A DNA stretch of 64,000 bases from Posidonia oceanica (Eukaryota; Streptophyta; Magnoliopsida; Alismatales; Posidoniaceae), in the NCBI GenBank assembly GCA_037176725.1, contig JAZBRS010000039.1, positions 22,356,001-22,420,000 on the forward strand, given 5' to 3'. The position numbers were made by a program, and so were the translations under genes. How positions within the stretch are numbered: the first letter of the stretch is position 1; every line of letters starts with the position of its first letter. Below are positions 45,464-58,183 of the stretch, in pieces. The notes under the pieces were generated by a model. The model was not told the DNA's origin. It saw only the letters and a list, made by a program, of their open reading frames with translations, and searched no databases.

Positions 45464-47124
45464 TGTAGTAATCCCGGTGTTCAGATTGTCCATGCACACT
45501 GGCAAAGCTCACGTGCACTGATCAGAATCAGGTTCACTATTAACGATTGTGTCCGAGAAGGAAGACTTAACTCGAAAACACTTAAAAAAGGGAAAACAGG
45601 AAAGAAAAGAAGAAGATAAGACAAATCAGAGTCGCCACCGTGTCTATTAAGTTGGGAGACAAGGAAAACCGAGGAAATGCGTGAATAAACACGCAAAACC
45701 AAGCAAAAGAAGCAATGCGATGCGATGCAAAAGAAATGAGATGCAAGTGATGCAAATGATGTGACTCGTGCCTAGGATAAGGGCAACATGGTCATTGCGG
45801 GCCAAGAGAAATGGCAAGGACTCCTGTTACGTGCGGGGAAGGTGTTAGGCACCACCGACATGCCCGAGAATCAGTCTTTCTAGGCTTACGCTCGCATACG
45901 CAGGGAAATGCATACTTTGAATGCCTAATTAGATGCTCATAGGTGTGCTCTAAGTGACGAAATGCGTGTAAGGAATTAAACGTGTAGTCTAAGTGCTCAG
46001 CAACGCTGTCTGTGTTCCCAAACCGGGCGAACCCTAGTTCGTGAGAACCACAGGCAGTAAGCATCACTGCCCTAAATACAAATGAAGGCGATAAAACAAA
46101 ACATCGGTAAAACCAGGCAATGCAGGCGACATGCAAGAGAAAACAACGTCAAACACGCAAAATGGTGCAAAAAAAAAAATGGACACGCAAAACAGTGCAA
46201 GAAACAAAGCGGGTACGCAAAATGGTGCAAGAAACAAAGTGGACACGTAAAACGGTGCAAGAAACAAAGTGGGCATGCAAAACAGTGCAAAAGCAAGCGA
46301 AAATAGGCGATGCAAGAATAAGCGAAACAAAACATCATAAAAGGCATGCAATGCGGATGTAAAAACATGCGAAGGGGAAGAGTAAAACAAGCAAGGAGAG
46401 GCAAGCGGTGTAAGTGTGAAAACAAACACTACTTAAGGACCACACAATGCAGGTGTGAAGACCTACAAGGGGGAAAGGAAGCAAGCAGAGGGATCACCAC
46501 TATCCCATGACTGTTTCCCACTAAACCGTCCCACGATGTGTCTCGCACGCTGCCAAAAGCTCGCGGTGCAATTAGATCTTGGAAAAGGGGGAAGAAGGTC
46601 GCAATCAGTAGTGAATCTAAGGAGAACTCAACCCAAAAACACTATGAGTACGCGAAAAGAGGGAGTAGAGTGGATAGGCAAGAAGAGGAAGTCCTAATCT
46701 ATATGCATGGAAAATGCGGGGCGAAAACAATGCATGCAATGCAAGTGATATGCAATAAAATGCTATGCAGGAGTTCAAAAGGACTTACCATGGAGATCTG
46801 AGGCCTGATCAGAGGTGAACTTGGTTAGCATGGGAGTCTGCTCCACCAGGGTGATCTAGGTAACTTGGTCGCGAAGATCTGGCGGTTCGATTGGGCGTTG
46901 CACAGACCTCCAGATCAGAAGATCCAAGAACCAGGGAAAAGAAGGGATCTAAGTGTAAAAGGGTCCTAGGGGTGTGCAGAACAGGTCCTCCCACATACAT
47001 GGGAGCTAAAAGTGCTTAAAAGTGTGCTAAGATGCTAAGTGCAATGAGGTATGGGTGCAATGCATGCAAAAATGCAAGAAAAGGATCTAAATGTGATGGT
47101 TTTGAAAAGTTATGGACCTATATG
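45464..47124 (-). repeat. 5' LTR of the Ogre-like element, inner part
   Basis: From the PBS side up to the nested solo LTR. It aligns closely with 25124-26835 of the 3' LTR, including the 40-nt inverted repeat (45484-45523), the PBS-like motif (45629-45637) and the GCAAAACGGTGC array (46147-46294, five units against six in the 3' LTR). Confidence 0.9.
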
Positions 47125-47824
47125 TGTAGTAATCTCAGTGTTCAGATCGCCATGCACACTACCAAAAGCTCGCGTGCACCAATCAGAATCAGGTTCACTA
47201 TTAGCGGCTATGTCTGAGGAAGAAGGCTCAACTCGAAAACACTTAAAAGCGAGAAAAAAGGAAAGAAAAGAAGAAGATAAGACAATTCAGAGTCGCCACC
47301 ATGTCTATTAAGTTGAGGGACAAGGAAAACTGGGGAAATGCGTGAATAAACATGCAAAACCAAGCAAAAGATGCAAAGCAATGCAATGCAAAAGCAAAAG
47401 AGATGCAAATGAATGCAAATGATATGACTCATGCCTAGGATAAGGGCAATATGTTCATTGCGGGCCAAAAGATTGGGCAAGGACTCCTGTTACGTGCGGG
47501 GAAGGTGTTAGGCACCCTCGACACGCCTGAGAATCAGTCTTTCTAGGCTTACGCTCGCATACGCAGGGAAATGCAGACTTTGAATGTCTAAGTGCCATGA
47601 ATGCCTAATTAAATGCTCAAAGGTGTGCTCTAAGTGATGGAATGCAATGCAAGGAAATAAACGTGCAATCTAAGCGCTCAGCAACGCTGTCTGTGTTCCG
47701 AACCGGGCGAAACACCAGTCCGTGAGAACTCCAAGCAGTAAGCATCACTGCCCTATATGCAAATGCAGGCGATAAAACAAAACAGCAATAAAACCAAGCA
47801 ATGCAGGCGACATGCAAGAGAAAA

Positions 47825-48190
47825 CAGCGTAAAACATGTAAAACGATGCGAGAAACAAAAGCGGCACGTGAAACGGTGCAAGAAACAAGATCGACATGCA
47901 AAACGGTGTGAAAAACAAAGTAGGCATGTGAAACGGTGCGAAAAATGAAGCAGGCACGCCAAACGGCGCAAGAAACAAGACAAGCATGTAAAACGGTGCG
48001 AGAAACAGAGCAGCACGTGAAACGGTGCGAGAAAACAAAGCGAGCATGCAAAACGGTGCGAGAAAACAAAGCGGGCACGCAAAACGGTGCCAAAGCAAGA
48101 TCGATAGGCAAAACGGTGCGAGAAAACATTGCGGGCATGCCAAAAGGTGCCAAAAGCGAAGCGGGCATGCAAAACGGTGCCAAAGCAAGC
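47825..48190. repeat. 30-bp tandem repeat GCAAAACGGTGC, nested solo LTR
   Basis: About twelve units, e.g. GGCACGCAAAACGGTGCC with AAGAAACAAAGC-like joins. Inverted arms GGCAC/GTGCC enclose an eight-base loop in the best units. Confidence 0.78.
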
Positions 48191-48889
48191 GAAATAAACC
48201 ATCGATAAAGCCATGCAAGTGCAGATGCAAAGGGGAAGAGCAAGAGAAGTAAGGAGAGGCAAACGGTGTAAGTATGGGAACCAACATCGTTTATGGGCCA
48301 CACAATGTAGGTGTGAAGACCTACAAAGGAGAAATGAAGCAAGTGGAAGGATCACCACTGTTCTGTGATCGTTTCCCACTAATCCGTCCCACGATGTGTC
48401 TCGCATGCTGCCAAAAGCTCGCGGTGCGATCGGATCATGGAAAAGGGGAAGATAGTCACAATCAGTAGTGAATCTAGGGGAAACTCAACCCAAAACACTA
48501 AGAGTACGCGAAAAAGGGAGATAGAGTTGATAGATAGGAAGAGGGAGTCTTAATCTACATGCTCGAGAAAACGCAAGGCAAAAACAATACATGCAATGCA
48601 AATGATGTGCAGAAATGCTGTGCAGGAGTTCAAGAGGACTTACCTTGGAGATCTAAAGCTTGATCTGAGAAGAGCTTGGTCTGCATTGGAGTGTGCTCCG
48701 ACGGGGTTGTCCAGGCAGCTTGGTTGTGAAGATCCGACGGTCCGATCAAAAGATGTGCAGGCTTCAAGGCAAAAAGGCCAAGAACAGGGGAGAAGTCAGG
48801 ATCTAAGTGTAAAAGAGGTCCTAGGGGTGTGCAAAACAGGTCCTCCCACATAAATGAGAGCTAGGAATACTTAAGTGTGTGCAAAAAGT

Positions 48890-49860
48890 GCTAAATGCAA
48901 AGATGCATGGGTGCAATACAAGCAAAAATGCAAGAAAGGACCTAAGAATGATGTTTCAAAAAGGTTAAGGACCTATATGCAAGTTTTTGAAAAAGTTGAG
49001 GACCTAAATGCAAAGATTTTGAAAAGTTAGGTGTCTAAATGCAAAATTTTTGAAAACTTGAGGGTCTGAATGCAATTAAAATAAAATGTAGGGTCTGAAA
49101 TGCAATTTAATAAGGAAAACATGCATTTAAATGAGTTTTGTAAACATGTAATGGACTTACATGCAATTTTGAAACTTGCAGGGGCTAAAATGCAATTTTC
49201 TAAGGAAAATATGTAGAAAAATGATGCTGTGCATGTAGATGGAGGACCTAAGTGCAAAAATCAGAAAAGATGGGATACAAATGCAATGCAGTAAGGAAAA
49301 GATGGAAAATAAATGATTTAACAACAGATCAGAGGACTAAATAGCAAATAAAATAAAGAGGAGGACTAAAAAGCAATTTAATAAGGAAAAAACAGAAGAT
49401 TAAATGAGATTTATCAACCAGAGGACTAACATGCAAAAATAAAAAGATGCTGGACTGGAAAATAAGGATCAGAAACTATATTTGAACTACAGCAGGACCA
49501 TTAAGTAAATAAAATAAACAGCAGGACTGGAAATTAAAAAGACAGAAACTTAAATGAACTGGAACTGGACTAACATGTAAATAAAATAAATAACTGGGCT
49601 GGAAATAAAGAAAAGTAAAGAAACTGTAACTATAGAGGATTAAAAAGTAAATAAAAAAACATGCTGGGCTGGAAATAAAATAAACTTAATGCTTTTACTT
49701 AACAGGAGGATTAACATGCAAATTAGCAAATCTTTAGGTTTTTTATGCAATTTCATATGGTTTTAATTCAGATTTAAATGATTCTTAAACGATGGCAGGA
49801 CTAGAAATTAAATAAATAAAAACACAAGCCAGAAGCAATTTATGGTAAAATATGCATGAT
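48890..49860. repeat. GGACCTAAATGCAA array, nested solo LTR
   Basis: Diverged version of the array at 26730-27760, in the same orientation and place in the LTR. Confidence 0.7.
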
Positions 49861-52800
49861 AAGTAGAAATAAATGCACAGTGAATGGAAGAAAAAACCAA
49901 GCACTGTAGCAAAATGCTACCAGTGCCCGGAGAGGGAGAGAGGGGATGCTGGAGGGGTGCAGATGCGGCAGGGATCTTCACCGCAGCAGCACGGAGGTCT
50001 GCCGATCGTCGACGGGCGATGACACGGCCTGAAGATGATTGAAGACGACGACGGAGGTCTATAGAGTGTCCGGAGGTAGACCGGACGATCGGCACGTTGC
50101 CGGAGAAAACTGGAGGCAAGGCTGCACTCCCAGGGGCTGCACGGAGCTCGGACGATCAGCGGAGGTACGTTCTGCAGGCCGGAGCGACGAGTCAGGCTCT
50201 GAGCTCGCCGGAGAAGAAGGGTTGACGGCGGCGCTGACCCGGCGCGAGAGGGAGCAGAAAGCTAATCTAAGGGGCTAGGAAGCATGCTGAGGGGGAAACT
50301 AGACTAACGGTGAAGAAAGGTACCTGATTTGGCGTCCGGAGCGTCCCCTCGACGTGGGTGGCTTCTACAGAGGTCGGTGAGGGTCGTCCGGCTGGTGCGG
50401 GCGTCGTCGGCAGCTCGTGAGTGTCTGGAACTACTCCATGGAGTCCTCCGGAGCTTGCTGAATGGCTGGAAGGAAGCTCTGCAGACCAGAGCGACGAATG
50501 GCACTTTTGGGTGCACAGAAGGTCGCCTGAGGTGGGGGAGGAGATTTGTTGCTCCCTAGGCTGAACGGAGACTGCCGGTGAACTCCTGGATGCTGGGTGA
50601 GTGTGTAGGAAGGGTTTAGGTTAGGTCTGGAGGCCTGTGGATGAAGTTTGCAGGTATGTGGATTTCGGGCAGAAGATTGGGTTAAGTGTTTGCTATGGGG
50701 GCTTTGATGTGTGGTGAGAGCTGAGGGTGATGCTCAGGTGGTTTAGGAAGGTGATGATCAGGTGAGTTACGGGGTGGAGTTTGGGATGAAGTGGAGGCCT
50801 GTAGTGCTGGGAATTCTAGAAGGGGTGGTGTTGGATTGCTGTTTTGGTTTCCAGGTGATTGGGGGTGATATAAGGGATGGTTTGGTCGTGGAATGGAGGG
50901 GAAGGGATTGCTGGAAGTTGGGTGGATTTGGGGGATGGATTTGGAATGATTTGCTGGGCTGTGAAGGCTCTGGATTGTAGTGGGATGAAGAGGAGGAAAA
51001 GCTCTGATTTTTGGCAGAGGAAGGGAGGAGAATGCTGGGATTCTAGTGCTCTCTGGATGCTCTCTCTCTCAGGGCGAAAAAAAGGATCGTGGAAGGAGGA
51101 GCTAAGGGTCGGTTTTATCAGGGGCACGAAGCTGCTGGGCGTGCTGAGAATTTTGAAATCCCACCAGTGCTGAACACTGCAGCTGATGGAGGAGAGACCA
51201 GCGAGAAGACAAGCAATTAATGCCGCCGGAGAAGCCGCTGAGAGAAGAGAGAGGAGAGGCGAGCTGTTGCTCGAGGTGATGGAGAGGGAAGAATTTGAGT
51301 TTCAAATGAGAGGAGGGAGTGCCGTTGAGCTGGCCGTAGGAAGAAACAGAAGAAGAAGAAGGAAGAAGAAAGGAAGAAGGGTGGAAGAGGAAGGAAGGAG
51401 GAGGATTGGCAGTGGGCTGGGCCTTGAGCGCGCGGAGTAAAAAAGGAAAAAAAAGGAAGAAGGAAGGAAGGAATGGGAGAGCAGTTGGGCCGGACTAAAA
51501 GAGGAGAAAGAAATAAAAAGGAAAGAGGAAGAAAGGAAGAAAAAGAAAGGAAGAAGAGGAAGGAAAAAATAGAAATAAAATGGAAAAGATTTGAAAATGT
51601 TTTTAAAGTAATTGTTTTTAAGTTAGGATTTTTAATTGGGTTTTTAGAAGATTGCTTTTTAATTAGTTAAGGTTTGGAAGAGTTTTAGCTTTTGATTTTA
51701 GTTTTTAGGATTTTTCTTTAAGTTTTCTTTAAATTGTTTTGGATTTTGTTTTAAATGTTTGTTAAGTTTTTTTAATTGTTTTTAAGTTATGTTTTTCTTG
51801 TTAAGTTTTTCTTTTCTTTTCTTTTTAATTAGCTCTTTTAGGTTGTTTTAAGTTTTAATTGTTTCTTTTAGATTCGTTACTTTTTTTAATTATTTATCTT
51901 TGAGTTTCTTAGTTATTTCTTCTTTTTTAGGATCTGTTTTTGATTATTTTTAATAGGGTTCTTGCTTTTGGTTTGTTTTGATTATATTTTGGTTTTTGTT
52001 TGTTTTTTAATAGCATTTTCTTTTGTTTGTTTTGTGTTTTTGTTAGATTGCATTCTTAGTTTCCCTTTTTAGTTGGATTTAGTTAGGTTTTTGTTTTTAA
52101 TTGTTTGTTTAAGTTTTTAATTATTTCTTTTTAGGATTTTTGATTTGTTTCTCTTTTGTTTTCCTTTTTTGATTAGAGTTTTTAAGGTTTTTTAAAGGCT
52201 TAGTGGAAAAAGGAAGAGAAAAAGAAAAGGAAGAAATGGAGAAAGAAAGAAGAAAGAGAGGAGAGGGAGGAAAATAAATATTAGAAAATTCAGGGATAAG
52301 CAAAAAATAAAATAAAAATACAAATAAAATACAGAAAAGAGAAATGCACAAGATGGGCCCACTACCAGGCAAGGAAAGGAGAGAGAAGGGAGTGAAAAGA
52401 AAGAGAATAAGAAGGAGAGAGAGAGAGGAGAGAGAAAAGAATAATTTAGGAGAGAGAAAAGGATAATTTGGAGAAATGAAGGGGTTAGAGGTTTGGAAAA
52501 GAGGTGAAATTTGGGGAGTGTGTGGCCTAAGGTCTCTAGTGTTAGACCTAGGGTTTGGATTTGGGTTTTGGAAGGTTTTGCAAGGGTTTTGAGGTGTAGA
52601 AAAAGGGGTAGTTTTACCTAGGTTTTCTAGGGTTTTTGGGAGTGGTTTTGGTTTGAAGTTCTAAGGGTTTTTGGTGGGTTTTCTAGGTTAGGGAGGATGG
52701 GTTTTGCTATGATTTTTGGGTAGCTTTTGGGCTTGGGAGATAGGTGTGATTCTAGGTTAGGTTTGGGCATGATTTGAGGAGAAAGATGAAGGGAAAGGTG

Positions 52801-52884
52801 TAGGTTTGGACCTAGATTTGAGTTCAGAAGCCACCAGAAGATTTCCATTGATTCAGCCTGTCAAAATGAGGTGTCAACAATATA

Positions 52885-55800
52885 TAATGATTTTGAAAAG
52901 TTAGGGACCTATATGCAATGATTTTGAAAAGTTAGGGACCTGGATGCAACTAAATGCAAAACCAGGGACCTAAATGCAAAGTTCTTGAAAACCTAGGGGT
53001 CTGGATGCAAATAAAACAAGTTTCTGGGTTTTTTAATAATGCAATAAGGTTTTAAAAGGGATTTAAATGAAATCTGAATGGACTAAGGACCTAAATGCAA
53101 ATGCAGAGAAATGCAGTGTCTAAAATGCAATGCAATATGGAAAAATGCAATTAAATGAATGCTGTGCATGCATGCAGAGGACTAAAATGCAATTTAAAAA
53201 CATGCAAGGGCTAAAATGCAATTTAATACAGTGAAGTATGCAATTAAATGATTTTTAACAACGTGTAGAGGACTGAAAAGCAATAATAAAATAAAACAGG
53301 ATAAAAGTGCAATGCAATATGGTAAAATACGAAATTAAATGAATTTAACAACTGAACAGACGACTGATTTGCAAATAAAATAAACAGCAGGAGAAAAAAG
53401 CAATACAATAAAGTAAAAATAGGCATTTAAATGACATTTATCAACTGAAGGACCTAGATGCAAAATAAATAAACAGCTGGACTAAAAACTAAAAAATAGA
53501 AAAGTATTTTGAACTACAGCAAGATCAACATGCAATAAAAATAAATAACAGGGCTAAAACTAAAAGAAAACTAAAAGCTGTGAACTGTAGAGGACTATCA
53601 TGCAATAAAAATAAATAGCTGGGCTAAAAGTAAATGAAATCAGAAGTTTTTAAACTACAGCAGGACTAACATGCAAATAAAAGAAACTACATATTTTTCA
53701 TGCAATTTTATATAGTTTTTATTCAAAATTAAATCAAACTTAAACTATGGCTAGACCGGAAAGTAAAAGAGCTAAAACTACAAGGCAGAAATGCAATATG
53801 ATGGTAAAATTCCTAAGTTAACAGAAAAATAAAACGAAAGCAAACGTACGGCATTAAAAAACTAAAAACATTGTAGCAGGAGAGTTGCAGGGTCTGTGCT
53901 GGAGGAGGAGAACCGATCTGGCGGCGCTGGAGGACCAGCGAGCTGCGGTGGACCTCCCTGGAGGCTAGTCGGCGAGGCATGATCGGGGCTGGAGCGGACC
54001 GGAGGAGACGACGAAGCTCTGCAGAAGGTGCTGGAGCTAGACCGGAGGCTGCGGGCACTCCCGGTAGAAATGGAGGACAGGACTGAGTTCGTGAGACCTC
54101 CACGGTGCTCGAAGGGTCGACGGCGAAGCAGGCAGACGTCTGGAGCCAGGTTGCGTGCAGAGGGCTTGTCGGAGAAGAAAGGTCAGCGGCGGCAACGACC
54201 CGGCGTAATAGGGACCAAAACCTATTTCTAATGGGTCAGGAAGTAGGAGGAGGAGGAAACTAAGCTAATGGGGAAGAGAGTCACCTTTTTCCATGGCTGA
54301 AGTGCTCCCCCGATGTCGCTGGTTTGAGCAGAGGTCAGCGGTGACGGTGTGGCTACTGCAGGCGCTCCCGGCAGCACGCGAAGGTCCGGATCAGCTCTTG
54401 GCGATGCTCCGGAGCTCAGAGGATGCACAGGTGCAAGCTTGTGCGCTGAAGGAAGGAGGATGATTTCTTGGGTGCAGCTGGTTCTACTAGAGGTGGGGGG
54501 AGTGTTCTGTTGCTCCCCGAGCTGGGTGGAAGGTTCTGGTGAGTTGCTAGAGGCCTGGTGATGGTGAATAGGGGTTTGAAATGGGCTAAGAGAGGCTGTG
54601 GTGGGAGTTTACTGGATGGGTTGATTTCGGCTAAAAACAGGTGCAGGTGTTTGTTGTGGTGCGTTCGGGCTGTGGTGGGTGTTTAGGCAAAAGGTAGGGA
54701 GGTCTGGAAAGGTGGAGCTTTTGTGAGTTTTGAGGTCTGTGGTGTGGGGAATTTTGAGGTGGATGGAGAGCTGGTTCTGTGCTGGTGAGTGGAGGTGTTT
54801 GGGGTGATTCTGGGTTGATGCTGGGCGTAGAAGGAGTGGAGGTTGATGCTGGGTGATTGGGTGTAGTTTGGGGAGGAAGATGCAAGAGTTTTGGAGGTGG
54901 AGATGGGTCTGGTTGCTAGGAGAAGGCAGATAGGGTTTTTGTAGAAGGAAGGAGGAGGAGAATTCGGACTATTCTCACGCTCTCTCTCTGATTCTCTCAG
55001 TTGGCCAAAGGTGAAGGAGGAATGGGGAGTGGATGCTTTTATCAGAAGGCTACTGGAGTCGAGCGCGAGTGGTGGATTCAAATCCACAGACGCGGGGGAA
55101 GATTGCAGCTGATAGGAGGGCTGACCGGTGAAGCGACGCATGAGTTAATGCCGTCGCGGAAGATGCGGCCAAGGATGGGAAGGCTGAGAGAGGGTGTGAG
55201 AGCAAGGGGATGGTAGCTGGCTGATGGCGATGGAGGGGGGAACTCGAAATTTGAAAAGAGAGGGAAGGCTGTTGCAAGCGTTCGCGGGAGAGAAGAGGAG
55301 GAAGAAGAAGCAGAAGGAAAAGAAGGGAAGGAGGAGGGCTGAGGTAGGGGCTGGGTTGGGCTGGAACTACGGGAAAAAGAAAGGAAAAGAGAAAAGAAAG
55401 AAAGGAGGGGAGACGGATGGAATGGGCCGGGCCGGACTAAAAGAAAAGAAAAGAAATAAGAAGAAAGGAAAAGAAGGGAGGTGGGGAAGGAGAAAAGAAA
55501 AGGAAGAAAAAGAGGAAGAAAGATTAAAATAAAATAAAGGATTTGGAAATATTTTAGAGTGGTTGTTTTTAAGTTAAGATTTTTAGTTAGGGTTTGAAGG
55601 GTTGTTTTTTAATTAATTGATTTTTTAAATTAGGGTTAAGAGGGGTTTTGGTTTTGATTTTATTATTTTTCTTAAGTCTTTCTTTAAATTGCTTTTTAAG
55701 TTTGTTTTGAATGTTTGTTAAGTTTTTTTAATTTATTTTTAAGTTAAGTTTTTCTTGTTAAGTTTTTCCTCTTTTTCTTTCTTAATTAAGTCTTTTAAAT

Positions 55801-56668
55801 TGTTTTAAGTTTGTGTTTTTAATTGTTTCTTTAGATTTGTTAATTGATTTTTAATTAGTTATCCTAGGTTTTTTAATTGTTTCTTCTTTCCTAGGATTTG
55901 CTTTTGAATGTTGTTATTTTTAAAAGGGTTTTTGCTTTTTGTTTGTTTTGATTATATTTTTCTTTTGTTTGTTTTTAATAGCATTTTCCTCTTGTTTGTT
56001 TTTTACATTTTTGGATTGCATTCTTAGTTTTTAATTGCTTTTTAGCTGGATTTTTATTTTAATTGTTTGTCCAAGTTTTTTAATTATTTCTTAAGGTTTT
56101 GATTTGTTTCTCTTTTTGTTTTCCTTTTTTAATTAGAGTTTTAAAGGTTTAGTGTGGAAGAAAGGAAAAGGAGAGGAAGAAGAAAAGAAAGAAATGGAGA
56201 AAGAAAGAAAGAAAGAGAGGGGAGCGAAGAAATTAAAGATTAGAAAATCAAGAGATAAAATAAAAATAAATAAAATACAGGAGGGAAAGATGCATAAGGT
56301 GGGTCCACTGGAAAGCAAGAAAAGGAGAAAGAAGGGAAGGAAAAGAAGGAGAATGAGAAGGAGGATAGAGAGGAGAGAGAAAAGAATAATTTGGAGAGAA
56401 ATAGGATAATTTGTAGAGATGAGAGGGATAAAGGCTTGGGTTTGGAGTGGAATTGGGTGAGTGTGTGACCTAGGGTTTCTAAGGTTTGACCTAGGATTTG
56501 GAGTGGTGTTTTGGAAGGTTTTTGGAAGGGTTTTTGGGTTTAGAAAAAGGGTGGTTTTTGGGTTAGAAAAATGGTTGTAGGAAAAGGTTTGGTTTTGGGT
56601 TTGGGTTAAGGTTCAGAAGCCACCAGAAGGATTCCACTGATTCAACTTGTCAAAATGGGGTGTCTATA
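52885..56668 (-). repeat. 5' LTR of the Ogre-like element, outer part
   Basis: Continues from 47124 and aligns closely with 26836-30657. The end is GGTGTCTATA, one base changed from GGTGTCTACA of the 3' LTR, followed by the GTGAG duplication. Compared with the 3' LTR it lacks about 23 bp at 54730 (between two GAGTT words). The possible TATA box is at 55035-55044. No gene is seen in it. Confidence 0.92.
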
Positions 56669-57042
56669 GTGAGTGACATCTAAGTCACCCAGTGCGTGCC
56701 ACCCATAACCACAGTAAGCAGAAACATAATCTCATCTAAGGCAATTAAAAACCAAACTATCACAAACCACGAAATATAGCAATATAATTTTATCCTAAGG
56801 CATTTAAAACCAAAAGCCAGCAAAAACCATTGTAATCCATGCTATTTAAAAGCATAACATTCATTTTTTGTAAACCACATGCTTTTATAAAGCTATCCTC
56901 ATTTTCTATAAACATATGCATTCTCAAATCCTTCACAAATCCATCTGAAATCCACACTCACACACACATCGATTCCAAATCAAATCGAACACCCTAGCCA
57001 CAAGTGAACGACACCAGCCACAAGCAGTTGCTGATGACACAC
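56669..57042 (-). mobile_element. Probable 0.6-kb solo LTR, right part, and LTR1 remnant
   Basis: 56669-56673 is the GTGAG duplication. 56674-57026 completes the TG...CA unit begun at 24885 and is followed by GTTGC at 57027-57031. The next 11 bases (57032-57042) are LTR1 sequence before the next insertion. The sequence is A/T-rich without a gene. Confidence 0.58.
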
Positions 57043-57247
57043 TGTAGACACCCCATTCTGACAGCCTGGAAGTTGGATTTTCTCCTACAGGCTCGTGTGG
57101 ACTCTGGAATGGCACTCTTTTTTCCTAACCCATTTCCAAGCCTAAAACCTTACTTAAACCCTAAAAGCCTTAACCCAAGCCTTTTTGCAATTTTTAAACC
57201 TTTCTAGGCCCAAGCCCAAGCCCATTTATAGCTTTTACCAACTGGGT

Positions 57248-57337
57248 GTGTTGTACGCTGGAATAGGTAGCGTCCAACGTTGGATGCGCCCTGTGCTAGC
57301 GTCCAACGTTGGACGCCTCCAACTCCAACGTCCAACG
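57248..57337 (+). repeat. Three-hairpin unit
   Basis: GTGTTGTACGC, GCGTCCAACGTTGGATGCGC, GCGTCCAACGTTGGACGC, ACGTCCAACGG. It matches 22725-22813 of LTR1 in place and form. Confidence 0.82.
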
Positions 57338-58183
57338 GCTCGGTTGCAGCAGTGGCTGTTCAACCCCCTCCAGCTCACCTCCCGTCCAATCCACTGCCCC
57401 ACCACACCTACTACCTGTCCCCTCTTGCCCTCCATGTCATCCACTACCTTCCAAGGCTGAGTTACTACACTTACTACCCATCTTTCCTCCTCAGCCGATT
57501 TTCCGCTCTCTCTACCCTCACAGCCTTCGGCCGCCCTTGTCAGCCACCGCCGTGGCTTCGCCGGCCATCTGACATGCCCCTGCCACACTCCTGACATTCC
57601 TCGTGCACCCCATACACTCAGAAGCCCTGACACCACCTGCAAACGCCTGCAATTCCCTTGCCAAAGCCACTGCTATGCACTTGAACCCATGCACCACAGC
57701 AACAAAACAGCCTCTTTCCCCCCTTGCCAGCAGTCACCACACTTGCGAGAGAGGGAATTCGATGACTCCAGAGCACGGAGCGAAGATCCATCTCCGTCCT
57801 TGACCATTCGCTGCCCTCTCCGGTGCTTCCAGCAGCCCGCGCGACCTCGCCGGAGTGAGCCCTGCCACCACATCCGCAACACCGGCAACGAAGGTTGAAC
57901 CATCGCTCCAGGCCACAAGAAGGTTGGTACCCCATCCCTTAGGCTCATGCATGTTAGTGTGATCGTTTCTCCTTGCTTTCCATGCACCATAGCACTGCAC
58001 ACACCCCTCCATCGGTTGGTTTTTCGACGATAAGGAGGAGGAGGTGGGTGGAGCAATCCACTTGCCTATTCTTTGCACCAAGCATACCACCATGCTTGTT
58101 GTCATCCACCCTTGCTTATTAGCAAGTTTTCTTGAAGTTTTCAATCGATTTGGCGGCCTCACTTGACTGAAGCGAAGTTCAGT

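Larger units (their letters stand above)
47125..52879 (-). mobile_element. 5.75-kb solo LTR nested in the 5' LTR
   Basis: On the plus strand it starts TGTAGTAATCTC and ends GGTGTCAACA. The flanks are ATATG (47120-47124) and ATATA (52880-52884), a 5-bp duplication with one mismatch. It has all the parts of the host LTR in the same order but is clearly more diverged from it than the two host LTRs are from each other, so it comes from another subfamily. It contains the longest GCAAAACGGTGC array (47825-48190). No internal domain remains, so it arose by LTR-LTR recombination. No gene is seen. Confidence 0.88.
25124..56668 (-). mobile_element. Ogre-like Tat retrotransposon with extra ORF
   Basis: This 31.5-kb element (25.8 kb without the nested solo LTR) is flanked by GTGAG at 25119-25123 and 56669-56673. 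LTRs are at 25124-30657 and 45464-56668 (interrupted). PBS is at 45445-45462 and polypurine tract at 30658-30670. Order on the minus strand: gag, protease, RT, RNase H, second RNase H, integrase, DUF7745-like ORF, hairpin arrays. The very long LTRs, tRNA-Arg PBS, dual RNase H and large size fit the Ogre/Tat lineage. Unlike classical Ogre, no extra ORF is seen between PBS and gag. All coding parts are broken. Confidence 0.93.

Noticed and set aside
46064..46429. Cys/Phe-rich minus-strand frames, also at 25744-26327 and 47617-48406
   Set aside because: Read-through of the GCAAAACGGTGC tandem array and neighbouring GCAT-rich LTR sequence; repeated in three LTRs with shifts.
56669..57042. Host gene fragment next to the Ogre-like element
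   Set aside because: The sequence joins with 24885-25123 into a TG...CA unit with GTTGC duplications, so it is a repeat, not a gene.
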